NCBI GenBank assembly: GCA_964554795.1
Contig: CAZKQB010000006.1
Span: forward strand, 1 to 64,000
DNA from: SFHK01 sp964554795
GTDB lineage: Bacteria > Bacillota > Clostridia > Christensenellales > Aristaeellaceae
Length of the DNA: 64,000 nucleotides
Direction of reading: 5' to 3'
Part shown: one piece after another, positions 18,470-26,624 of the stretch
Position numbering within the stretch: position 1 is the stretch's first letter
How the letters are laid out: each line of letters opens with the position of its first letter
Notes under the pieces: generated by a model
Database searches by the model: none
What the model was told of the DNA's origin: nothing
What the model saw: only the letters and a program-made list of their open reading frames with translations
Program-made: the position numbers and the translations under genes

Positions 18470-18514
18470 ATACAGGAAGGCCGGGAGTAGCAAAAGCTCC
18501 TGGCCTTCCTGTAT
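18470..18514. terminator. Bidirectional-type terminator hairpin between serS and spoIVFB
   Basis: A long stem: ATACAGGAAGGCCGGGAG (18470-18487) faces CTCCTGGCCTTCCTGTAT (18497-18514). A weak T-rich stretch (GCTGTTTTC) follows on the minus strand only, so it may best serve the convergent spoIVF operon. Confidence 0.7.
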
Positions 18515-18644
18515 AGAAGCCTTATCATATTTCGAGATGCGGCGCAGAATCGGTTTTTTCTGTTTTAACTCCGAAAAGCGCATCCCTTCCCATTTGAAGG
18601 TATAGCATGTTTGAGGCGGATAATCCAACCATTTACACAGAACT

Positions 18645-18679
18645 CCCGTATTCGCGGCTTTCATCGGCGCGAATACGGG
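18645..18679. repeat. Perfect 12-bp inverted repeat
   Basis: CCCGTATTCGCG (18645-18656) and CGCGAATACGGG (18668-18679) with an 11-base loop, just after the spoIVFB stop. There is no T run on either side. It may be an RNA 3' end stabiliser or a second part of the terminator region. Confidence 0.5.
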
Positions 18680-18697
18680 GTAATTTGCGTTGTAGAT

Positions 18698-19555
18698 TCA
18701 CGCGATCAGCGACGACAGGGGAGCGGTGGAGTCGCGCTCGACGGCGGCCATGATGAGGGCCTGAGTGAGCACGGTCTGTACGCCGCCCTGGGCGTTCATG
18801 ACGGCGAACAAGTGCGTATGACCGGGACGCATTTCTCGCACGGCATCCAGCACGGTCGCGGTTTCGGAGATGGCGATCCAGCGCACAGGCGCGGGCGTTT
18901 CAGGCGTATCTGGATTCAGGAGCATGGCGCGCAGCGTAGCGCCCTCCGACTGCCGCCGTTCGCGTTCGCCGGAGGCGATAATGTAGACGGCCGAAAGTGC
19001 AAGACCCAGCTGCAGGCGTTCACCGGACAGGCAGAGAAAGCCGACAAAAAGCAGGATGCCGGCAGCCAGCACGCGCCCGAGCGCCACGCCGATGCGTACG
19101 GCGCGGTGCCTGTCCATTTTCAGCGCCATCAGCGCACACAGCGCTCGCCCGCCGTCCAGCGGAAGTGCAGGCAGAAGATTTGCTGCGCCAATGGCCAGAT
19201 TCATGCGAATCAGCGGAATCAGCGCAAATGCTTCCTCCGGAAAGGTGTACAGAGCAAGCGCCAGTAGTGCCGCGGCCGCAAGATTCATACCGGGGCCGGC
19301 CAGGGCAATGGCGATCAGGGCACCGGGGGAGGTTTCCCACAGCTCGTACAGGCGAATGGCTGCGCCGAACGGCATGAGCTCGATTTCGTCGACGCGCGCG
19401 TGCAGCCGGAGCGCGAACACCAGATGAGCGCCTTCGTGCGCGCCCAGTGCGATAAGAGACGGAACCAGAGCCTGTCCGCCGGACAGTACATAGATCAGCG
19501 CCAGCATCAACGGCGTCAGCGGGTGGACGCGCAGACGCATGCCGCGAACGGTCAA
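18698..19555 (-). CDS. spoIVFB: Intramembrane metalloprotease SpoIVFB-like (site-2 protease, M50B)
   Basis: A 285-residue, multi-pass protein. The zinc motif HEGAH (HExxH, residues 40-44) and the third-ligand motif NLLPALPLDGG (Asp134) are intact. A hydrophilic C-terminal region (about 195-285) may be a CBS-like or regulatory domain. In sporulation SpoIVFB cleaves pro-sigma-K in the mother cell. Its start overlaps the stop of the SpoIVFA-like gene by four bases, which supports the assignment. No bofA or sigK gene is in the window. Confidence 0.88.
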   Translation of the reverse strand: MTVRGMRLRVHPLTPLMLALIYVLSGGQALVPSLIALGAHEGAHLVFALRLHARVDEIELMPFGAAIRLYELWETSPGALIAIALAGPGMNLAAAALLALALYTFPEEAFALIPLIRMNLAIGAANLLPALPLDGGRALCALMALKMDRHRAVRIGVALGRVLAAGILLFVGFLCLSGERLQLGLALSAVYIIASGERERRQSEGATLRAMLLNPDTPETPAPVRWIAISETATVLDAVREMRPGHTHLFAVMNAQGGVQTVLTQALIMAAVERDSTAPLSSLIA

Positions 19556-20292
19556 TGCTTGCCCTCCGTAATCAGCTTTGCAGGATCAATAGGTGTGTCT
19601 GAGGCGCGTACCTCCAAATATAGACGTGCATTTTCACCCTCTCCGGCGGTGCCCAGTGCGTCGCCACGGGTGATGGCATCTCCAATTTTCACGGAGGCCG
19701 ACTGGAGATATGCAAACACGGCGCAGGAACCGTCGGCATGATCGACGAGCAGTGTCCAGTCGCCCTCGTTCGACTGGCTGACGGCCGATACGATGCCGTC
19801 GGCAATCGCGCGTACCTGTGCAGCGTCTGTTGTTTTGTATTCTGTCCAGGGCTGAGCTTCACTGAACGCATGGACGGTTTCACCCTGAACTGGAATGTTC
19901 GCGGAGGAGCGCCGCCCGCCGATGTTCAGAAACACCAGTGCGGATTCCGGCACCAGATTTTGAACAAAGGACAGCTTTCCCAGCGATTCATCCAGACTCA
20001 TGTCCATTGACAGCGCGCTTCGAATGGCGCTGGTTACTTGCCGGGTAGCGGGGGTGTCAATGTTGCCAAGGGCCATAACGGTCAAAAGCAACGCACAGGC
20101 AATGGCCGTGTTGCGCAGAAGCCGTTCGCCGCTCGTTCCTCCAGTGGCGCGTTGCCGTACGCGTGGTGCGCCGTGCCTGCCCTTCCGACGGCGAAGCCGC
20201 CAGCGCACATTGGGTTCTTCCGTAGTCGGAGCTGCTTCGGGTGGCTGCATGGTCGTGTGCAGCTTCAGGCCTCCCTGCGTTTTGCCGTCCAT
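19552..20292 (-). CDS. spoIVFA: SpoIVFA-like membrane protein with degenerate LytM (M23) domain
   Basis: A 246-residue protein. It has a long basic N-terminal cytoplasmic part (to about residue 60), one membrane helix (AIACALLLTVMALG) and an outside M23/LytM-like domain (VDHADGSCAVFAYLQS then GDAITRGDALGTAGEGENARLYLEVR). The zinc ligands are missing: the usual HLHFE is RLYLEV, and HLS is YLQ. This is expected of SpoIVFA, which holds and regulates SpoIVFB rather than cutting peptidoglycan. The start codon follows AAGGAGG, but that site is buried in a hairpin (20298-20341). Confidence 0.82.
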   Translation of the reverse strand: MDGKTQGGLKLHTTMQPPEAAPTTEEPNVRWRLRRRKGRHGAPRVRQRATGGTSGERLLRNTAIACALLLTVMALGNIDTPATRQVTSAIRSALSMDMSLDESLGKLSFVQNLVPESALVFLNIGGRRSSANIPVQGETVHAFSEAQPWTEYKTTDAAQVRAIADGIVSAVSQSNEGDWTLLVDHADGSCAVFAYLQSASVKIGDAITRGDALGTAGEGENARLYLEVRASDTPIDPAKLITEGKH

Positions 20293-20297
20293 AAGAA

Positions 20298-20341
20298 AAC
20301 CTCCTTCCGTTTACGGCATTGTATGCCGGACGAAGGAGGTT
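20298..20341 (-). promoter_or_regulatory. Hairpin covering the spoIVFA ribosome binding site
   Basis: On the minus strand AACCTCCTTC pairs with GAAGGAGGTT (10 bp perfect), with an inner CGGCAT/ATGCCG stem. The 3' arm contains the spoIVFA Shine-Dalgarno sequence, and TTTTCTT follows right up to the ATG. It could be an attenuating terminator, an SD-hiding switch, or both. Confidence 0.7.
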
Positions 20342-20404
20342 TCATGAGTTTGTCCAACGACAGCGCCGCGCAATTTGGCGGCCAGCCGATCCTGCGAATT
20401 GGCA

Positions 20405-21649
20405 TTATAGTCTTTGCGTATACCGATTGTCGCCCAGCTGCCGGTTCAGACGGGAATTCATCACGACGTTCATCACTAGACCAATGGCGAGCATGTTCGT
20501 CAGGTAGTTGGAGCCGCCATAGCTGATGAAGGGTAACGGAATGCCGGTAACGGGCGTTAGGCCGATGATCATGCAAATGTTTTCCATGATGTGGAATAGG
20601 AACATGGCCATTACGCCGGTGATGATGTAGGAGCCGAACTTGTCCTCGGTTTTGACTGCATGCCAGATCAAACGGCCCAGAAGCATGGCAAAGGCGAGGA
20701 TGAGCGCCGTGGCTCCGATGAAGCCAAACGCTTCGCACACGATAGCGAAGCAGAAGTCAGTGTGATCGTCAGGGATGAAGCCGAGGGATGCAAACGAGCC
20801 TAACGAGAACATGCCCTTTCCGGTGAGCCCGCCAGAGCCGATGGCAATCTGCCCGTTAATAACCTGCATTGCATCGTCCGGGTAGTCCTCCGGATTCAGC
20901 CACATCAGGATTCGCGTCAGACGGAAGGAGCTGGAGGAAGCATTCATGATGTACCATACAGGCACCAGAATGACGACGGCAACCGCCAATACACCGGCAA
21001 TCAGCTTGAGGCTGGTTCCCGACACCCACAGGAGCACGGCGAAAATGGCGATATACACCAGAGCAGTGCCGAAGTCGGGCTGCAGAATAACCAGAACCAG
21101 CGGAATAAACACGTAAACGCAAAGCGGAATCAGCTCGCGCAGCGTTTGAACCGGCTTTCTACGCTTGGAGAACAGGTTCGCCAGTGCGATAATGATGGCA
21201 ATTTTACCGAATTCGGACGGCTGCAAACCGCGCTGACCGAGATTACTGGAGCTCGACCCCCACTTGAAGAAGGCAGTCATACCGCCGCGACCGGCTTCCA
21301 CGGAAAGCACGGCGAGCAGAAGGAAAACATTCGCCCAGTAGATCAGGTCGGCATAGCGACCGAACAGGTGGTAATTGAAGAAAATCATTGCGCACATGGC
21401 GGCGATTCCGGCCAGCATCCAGAAAAACTGAAGTCGCGCGTAGGTAATGGGGTGCGTGTTGAGCACCTGTGCCAGCCCGTGCACATCCTCCTCGGTCGCC
21501 TTTGCAGTGGCGGCGTAGATGGAGAGAATGCCAAACAACGATATGGTGACGACAAGCAGGAACAACGGCCAGTCAAAATGCCGGATCAGACGGGGATTGA
21601 ACCGGTTTTTCTGAATGTCTGCGCGTAACTGTTTTATCCTTTCTTGCAT
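20405..21649 (-). CDS. rodA: Rod-shape protein RodA (SEDS peptidoglycan glycosyltransferase)
   Basis: A 414-residue polytopic membrane protein with SEDS signatures (GRGGMTAFFKWG, LQPSEFGKIAIIIALA, LQPDFGTALVY, GIPLPFISYGGSN). RodA polymerises glycan strands for side-wall growth together with a class B PBP (mrdA, same operon) and the Mre proteins. RodA is more likely than FtsW or SpoVE because of the mre/mrdA neighbours. The start overlaps the minD stop by 16 bases, so translation is coupled. Confidence 0.92.
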   Translation of the reverse strand: MQERIKQLRADIQKNRFNPRLIRHFDWPLFLLVVTISLFGILSIYAATAKATEEDVHGLAQVLNTHPITYARLQFFWMLAGIAAMCAMIFFNYHLFGRYADLIYWANVFLLLAVLSVEAGRGGMTAFFKWGSSSSNLGQRGLQPSEFGKIAIIIALANLFSKRRKPVQTLRELIPLCVYVFIPLVLVILQPDFGTALVYIAIFAVLLWVSGTSLKLIAGVLAVAVVILVPVWYIMNASSSSFRLTRILMWLNPEDYPDDAMQVINGQIAIGSGGLTGKGMFSLGSFASLGFIPDDHTDFCFAIVCEAFGFIGATALILAFAMLLGRLIWHAVKTEDKFGSYIITGVMAMFLFHIMENICMIIGLTPVTGIPLPFISYGGSNYLTNMLAIGLVMNVVMNSRLNRQLGDNRYTQRL

Positions 21650-22422
21650 GAGGCTTCCTTTCCGAATCCGGTGCGGAGCCTGTGCGTCAGGCGGTCGTGC
21701 GGGATTCTGTAGCGGATGGTTTCACCAAGCAGCCGGCGTGTGATGCGCTCAAATGCGTCTCCGGCGCTTGTTTCGCGGTCGAGTACCTGAGAACCAGCGG
21801 CGGCTGTGAAGCCGACGGCGGGATCCTCCGGAATGAAGCCGAGGACAGGAATGTCCATCAGGCGAATGCATTCATCGGTGGAAAGGGGATTTCTGCGGGC
21901 TATACGGTTGATCAGCAGCTGCATGTCGGCGATTCCGTCAGCCTTCAGAAGCTCCCGCACGCGCTCTGCGTCGCGCACGCACACAGGATCGGGCGTGATG
22001 ACCAGTATGGCGCTGTCTGCAGCAGCGCAGGCGTTGCGGAAGCCGCGTCCCACGCCGGCCGGGCAGTCGAAAATTACGTAATCAAAGCTTCCTTTAAATT
22101 TCCGTGCCAGCGCGCGCATATCCTCAGGCGTTACGGCGGAAGAGCCCGTCTGCTGAGCCGCGGGCAGCAGAAAGAGATTTTCACGGCGGCGGTCGCGATA
22201 CAGTGCCTGCTCAAGTGGACAGACGCCCTGCACCACGTCTACAAGATCGTATACCACGTCGTTTTCCGCACCCAGCATCAGATCAAGCGAGCGCAGGCCG
22301 ATGTCCATGTCTACCAGCAGCACGCGCCGTCCGCCGAAGGCAAGACCAGCCGCAAGGTTTCCTGCGGCCGTGGATTTGCCCACGCCGCCCTTACCGGAGG
22401 TGATTACGATGGATTTTCCCAC
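21634..22422 (-). CDS. minD: Septum-site determining ATPase MinD
   Basis: A 262-residue ParA/MinD ATPase with the deviant Walker A GKGGVGKST (residues 10-18), VDMDIGLRSLDLMLG and the switch DCPAGVG. MinD places the division septum together with MinC. No minC, minE or divIVA gene adjoins it, although B. subtilis has minC just upstream. The C-terminal end (RLTHRLRTGFGKEASCKKG) is basic but has few bulky hydrophobic residues, so it is a poor match to the usual membrane-targeting amphipathic helix. Confidence 0.9.
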   Translation of the reverse strand: MGKSIVITSGKGGVGKSTAAGNLAAGLAFGGRRVLLVDMDIGLRSLDLMLGAENDVVYDLVDVVQGVCPLEQALYRDRRRENLFLLPAAQQTGSSAVTPEDMRALARKFKGSFDYVIFDCPAGVGRGFRNACAAADSAILVITPDPVCVRDAERVRELLKADGIADMQLLINRIARRNPLSTDECIRLMDIPVLGFIPEDPAVGFTAAAGSQVLDRETSAGDAFERITRRLLGETIRYRIPHDRLTHRLRTGFGKEASCKKG

Positions 22423-22439
22423 TGCATCGTCCCCTTTTC

Positions 22440-24944
22440 TTAATTGGAAAGCGAATTGTCTGCGGATATGGTGTTGGTCTCTACATACTGAAGGCTATCG
22501 AGATAGTACTCGATGGTCTTGATGGCTGCGTTTGCGGCATGCGCGCCGGCGTAGCCGTTCTGAATGTAGACGACAACGACAATTTTGGGATCGTCCGCCG
22601 GGGCATAAGTGACCAGCCACGCGTTGTTTTCAAGGTCGAGATCGGTACGCTGTGACGTTCCCGTCTTAGCGGCAATCTTGTATTTGGACTTGGCGAACTG
22701 CGCGGCGGCAGTACCGTCGTTTTCCGTCGAGGTAACCTCCTCCATGCCCTCGTGAATGGCGTCGAAGTAGGCTTGACTGGTAACGATGCGGTTAGCCACA
22801 ACCGGTTCCTTCTGAACGACGATGTTTCCGTCGGCGTCGATGACCTTGTCGATGATCTGCGCATCATACACCGTTCCGCCGTTGGCGATAGCTGCCGTGT
22901 AGCGGGCGACGGCGATCGGAGTTACCTGCGTGATCGACTGACCAATGCCAGCCATAATCGTTTCGGCAGGCGTCCACTTCAGGTCATTCAGGTAGGTGTT
23001 GATGGTGTTAACCATGAAGTGGCTGGAGATATAGTTGACCGGCAGATTCATGTCATAAAGAAGTATATCGCGGATTGCCGGCAGCCATTCGCTTTTTGAG
23101 TCATAGGTGATAACAATATCAAGCAGAGATTTCGCCACCTCGTTCAGACGGTCGTCGTCGTACTCGATACCGCGGTCCGCGCCGACGCGCAGGAAGAGCT
23201 TTTTAATCATGGCCGCAGTGATCTTCGGCTTGTCGGTTTGCTGCTGCTCGATGGAAATGTCCGGATCGTACAGCATTGCTTGATTGCCGACGAAGGAGGT
23301 GGATTCACTGGGAAGCTCAATGTTCGTCTTCGTCGTAAGTCCCAGAGCGGCGGCCCATTTGGTGATGTTTGTGGAGCCGAGACGATAGGAGACCTCGTAG
23401 AAGTAATAATTGCAGCTGTTTTTGATGGCCTCGACGATGGTCTGGTCGGTATGCTGATAGCGCTTGGATTCGCTGATCCAGCAGCGCGGCTTGTACGAGG
23501 TATCGGTACCCTCGCGGTAGAATTCGCCCTCGTCCGTGATGCGCTCTGTGAGCGTAATCGCGCCCTCGCTCAGGCCGCCTAGCGACGTGACCAGCTTGAA
23601 AATGGAGCCAGGGGCGTCCTTTGCGGAGATGGCGCGGTTAAACATGGGGTTGCGTTCGTCAGCGGCAATTTCCGACCATCCGCCGGGATCGACCGTCGTG
23701 CCCTCGAAGATGCTCAGATCGTAGGAGGGATAGGAGCAGATGCCGAGAACCTTACCGTTGTTGGGATCCATGGCGACCATAGCGCCGGTTTTCGCAAGGG
23801 AAACCTCATAGCCGTTTTCGCCGTACCTTGCTAGCGTGGCGGCGTTTACGCGGTTCCAGCGCACGCCGGTATCGTTCAGACCGTTCAGAATGGCATACTG
23901 CGTTTCGTAAATCTGATCGATCGTCTCCGGAAGCGCCTCTTCCATCACGGCCTGCAGCGAGGAGTTGATGTTTGTGACGACGGAGTTGCCGTCCTTGGGA
24001 GCAACGTAGGAGAGCTCACGGACAACGGCGCCCAGATTGTTGATTTCAACCTCGCGCTTACCCTGCCGGTATTCCAGATATGGGGACAGCTGATCCTCCA
24101 TTGAGTATTCAAGGCCCGTAGCGCCGACAAAAGCGTCGGCAGGGTAGCCCTGCTCCTTATAAGATTCCAACGCACTAGAGGAGGTGATGCGGCTGACGTA
24201 GCCGATGCTGTGCGCAGCCAGTGTCCGGAATGGATATTTGCGAGTGGAGCTTTCCTTCACGGACATGCCGTCCAGCTCCATCGTGCGTACCTCCAGCTCT
24301 GCCACGGTTTCAAAGCCCACGTCGTAGGCGATGGTGACGGGGGTAGAGTTGTAGTTGTTCATGCGCGAGGCCTGCCAGATGGTGAGAATCTTCAGCTTGT
24401 ATTCCTCGGGAAGCTCGGGGTCGATGCCGTAGTTTTCGCAAAGCTTGTCAAACAGCGATTCGACGGGGTATTTCTCCTTGCTGCTCAGATAGAAGTTGGC
24501 GCGCCATTGGCGCTCGCGCGTCTCAGCGACGGTTTCGCTGGTGGTGTTAAAATTCCATACCCACTGGCCGTTCGAGTCGCGCTTGAGCCAGAATTCGGTG
24601 GAGGGATCCAGCGTTTTCTTGCCGTTGGATTCGATTAGCAGAATCGTTTCGTAGATGGAGCGGGTGTAGTTTTCGCGATCCTCGGCGGTTTTCTTCGTGG
24701 GGTCGCGGTAGAATTGCACGTCGTAGGAACGCGAGTCGTACGCCAGCGGAATCATGTCGGCGTCGTAAATCGTTCCGCGCATGCCGGTCAACTGAATGGT
24801 TTTGGTAGATTTCTTTTCGGCCTTGGCTACGTAGTCGTCATACTGAACGATCTGCATGTAATACAGGCGGACGACCATGGCCAGAAAAACGACCAGAATG
24901 ATGCCGCTCATGATCAGATAGCGGCTGAGGTACTTCTTTTTCAC
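22440..24944 (-). CDS. mrdA: Penicillin-binding protein 2 (class B transpeptidase)
   Basis: An 834-residue class B PBP. It has an N-terminal membrane anchor (about residues 9-30), a long dimerisation/pedestal region, then a transpeptidase domain with Ser447 (SIFK, the SxxK motif), SCN (SxN) and KTGTSQ (KTG). It cross-links side-wall peptidoglycan as the partner of RodA. It is longer than most PBP2 proteins (about 630-720), mainly through insertions before and inside the transpeptidase region. It sits between mreD and minD. Confidence 0.93.
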   Translation of the reverse strand: MKKKYLSRYLIMSGIILVVFLAMVVRLYYMQIVQYDDYVAKAEKKSTKTIQLTGMRGTIYDADMIPLAYDSRSYDVQFYRDPTKKTAEDRENYTRSIYETILLIESNGKKTLDPSTEFWLKRDSNGQWVWNFNTTSETVAETRERQWRANFYLSSKEKYPVESLFDKLCENYGIDPELPEEYKLKILTIWQASRMNNYNSTPVTIAYDVGFETVAELEVRTMELDGMSVKESSTRKYPFRTLAAHSIGYVSRITSSSALESYKEQGYPADAFVGATGLEYSMEDQLSPYLEYRQGKREVEINNLGAVVRELSYVAPKDGNSVVTNINSSLQAVMEEALPETIDQIYETQYAILNGLNDTGVRWNRVNAATLARYGENGYEVSLAKTGAMVAMDPNNGKVLGICSYPSYDLSIFEGTTVDPGGWSEIAADERNPMFNRAISAKDAPGSIFKLVTSLGGLSEGAITLTERITDEGEFYREGTDTSYKPRCWISESKRYQHTDQTIVEAIKNSCNYYFYEVSYRLGSTNITKWAAALGLTTKTNIELPSESTSFVGNQAMLYDPDISIEQQQTDKPKITAAMIKKLFLRVGADRGIEYDDDRLNEVAKSLLDIVITYDSKSEWLPAIRDILLYDMNLPVNYISSHFMVNTINTYLNDLKWTPAETIMAGIGQSITQVTPIAVARYTAAIANGGTVYDAQIIDKVIDADGNIVVQKEPVVANRIVTSQAYFDAIHEGMEEVTSTENDGTAAAQFAKSKYKIAAKTGTSQRTDLDLENNAWLVTYAPADDPKIVVVVYIQNGYAGAHAANAAIKTIEYYLDSLQYVETNTISADNSLSN

Positions 24945-24980
24945 GCATTCACCCCTTTTCGGTTCAGGTAATCCGTTTGC

Positions 24981-25481
24981 TTATCGCGCGTAGCGGGAGC
25001 GTTTTGGCTTAAGAACGAGATTATACAGCAGATAGAGAGGCTGAATCAGCACCGTTCCAATGCCTATGCGGGCGAGCATGGCCAACACCTGCCCAGCGGC
25101 GACCGACTGCGCCTGCATGAAATAGTACACCAGCATCGTGAGCTCATACGCAAGCATGGCTACGATGGGGGCGACAATGGACGAAAAAATGCGCACGCGC
25201 ATCTTTCGTCCGATCCAGCCGGCGAGGAAGCCGGCGACCGTGTAGAGCGCCGATACCAAGCCGGTGGGAATGGTCAGCGTGATGTCCGTCAGGACGCCAG
25301 TGATCGCGCCGTACAGAATGCCCTGAGTTCGTCCGGCCAGAAGCGCGATGGTGATCACGCTCAGGAGAGAAAGCCTGGGCACGTAGGCCGTGTTCAGTCC
25401 AGTGAACGGAATCACGGAGGTATCGATCAGCAGAAAGAGAATCGATACAGCGAAGGCAAACAATCGTTTCTTAAGCGGCAT
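24981..25481 (-). CDS. mreD: Rod-shape protein MreD
   Basis: A 166-residue integral membrane protein with about five helices and the MreD-like GAITGVLTDI and AGFLAGWIGRKMR segments. It links MreC to the elongation machinery. The low sequence conservation of this family makes position between mreC and mrdA the main support. Confidence 0.85.
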   Translation of the reverse strand: MPLKKRLFAFAVSILFLLIDTSVIPFTGLNTAYVPRLSLLSVITIALLAGRTQGILYGAITGVLTDITLTIPTGLVSALYTVAGFLAGWIGRKMRVRIFSSIVAPIVAMLAYELTMLVYYFMQAQSVAAGQVLAMLARIGIGTVLIQPLYLLYNLVLKPKRSRYAR

Positions 25482-25503
25482 GAGAGTACTCTCCCGGTTT
25501 CAA

Positions 25504-26601
25504 TCAGTTTTCCAGCCAGCTCGCCTCGGGGATGGGCTTATCGGCTCCCGGAGCCTTTGTGGTGTCAGGCACGGCGGTTACGCTGGGTGTGGCAGTCGGC
25601 ATAACCCAGATGGCGTTGTCATCCACGACGCGCGGCGTCTGATAGGTGTAAATGTTGCTCGTTGCCGTCGGTTTAATGGTCACGATCGGCTTGGGCGTTG
25701 ACGTCGGCACAGCGGGCAGCGACTCATCTGCCATTTCTACCTGCTCGCGCAGCACGAAGACCTCTTCTATAGAAGAAAACTGCACGGCGGGTGAGACGAC
25801 CACATATTTGTCGGCCGTCTCCTGCGAGCGGCTGATGGCCGTAACCGTGCCCACGTACAAGCCCTTCGGGAAGAGGGAGTCGAGGCCGGAGGTATAAATG
25901 CTGTCGCCGATTTTGACGTTGCCAATGTTCGGAAGGTAATACATGTAACATTCAGCACTGTCAGAATTGGACTGCGTTTCACCCTGAAGCATGCCATTGT
26001 CGCGCGTGCGGCCGATCAGCGTGGCAACGGAGGAGCGGGGATCGATGATGGAAAGCACCTTTGCGTAGTTATAGCCGACCTCGTACACGCGGCCTACAAG
26101 ACCGGAGCCATTCACAACGGCCATGTTTGTCATGATGCCGTCGTTCTGGCCGCGATTGATGGTGAACGAATCAAACCACACGCCCGTATCCTTGGCGATA
26201 ACCTTCGCGTACACGGGAGAGAGCGCGTCGTATTCGTCCTGCGCGTTTAGTAGCACCTGCAGACGCTGGTTTTCGCTTTCGACCTCTGCATAGCTGTTCA
26301 GCTGAATGTTCAGCCGTTCAACCTCTATTTGCAATTCTGCGATTGTCTGATCCTTGTCGGCGTCACTGGAGGAAATGCCGAACCAGCTGCGAATGAAGCC
26401 CGTCACTGCGGTCATACCGCGCTGAATGGGCGTAAATACCGTGCCGAGGCCGTTTTCCACGATGGACGTGTCTCCCGACGGGCGTACGATCAGGTAATAC
26501 AGAATCACGAAAACGGCCAGCGTAACCAGGATGGAATAGATGGCGCGCTGAATGCGCAGGCTGCGCTTTCGGTTCTTCGAGGACGGATGGGTCTTGGCCA
26601 A
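25504..26601 (-). CDS. mreC: Rod-shape protein MreC
   Basis: A 365-residue bitopic protein. It has a basic head, one membrane helix (about residues 20-42), a coiled coil (about 80-115, IAELQIEVERLNIQLN) and a beta-rich extracellular domain (DTGVWFDSFTINRGQNDGI, VVNGSGLVGRV, a classic MreC core). A Thr/Pro-rich tail of about 80 residues (PTSTPKPIVTIKPTAT) extends beyond the usual MreC end and may be a cell-wall spacer. Confidence 0.93.
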   Translation of the reverse strand: MAKTHPSSKNRKRSLRIQRAIYSILVTLAVFVILYYLIVRPSGDTSIVENGLGTVFTPIQRGMTAVTGFIRSWFGISSSDADKDQTIAELQIEVERLNIQLNSYAEVESENQRLQVLLNAQDEYDALSPVYAKVIAKDTGVWFDSFTINRGQNDGIMTNMAVVNGSGLVGRVYEVGYNYAKVLSIIDPRSSVATLIGRTRDNGMLQGETQSNSDSAECYMYYLPNIGNVKIGDSIYTSGLDSLFPKGLYVGTVTAISRSQETADKYVVVSPAVQFSSIEEVFVLREQVEMADESLPAVPTSTPKPIVTIKPTATSNIYTYQTPRVVDDNAIWVMPTATPSVTAVPDTTKAPGADKPIPEASWLEN

Positions 26602-26624
26602 TTTATAGTCGCCTCCCGGAGAAA

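Noticed and set aside
20344..20526. Plus-strand open frame with a perfect GAAGGAGG before its ATG
   Set aside because: It is antisense to the end of rodA, encodes no recognisable protein, and the AGGAGG is the mirror arm of the spoIVFA hairpin.
24714..24971. Plus-strand frame opposite the start of mrdA
   Set aside because: Antisense shadow with no ribosome site.
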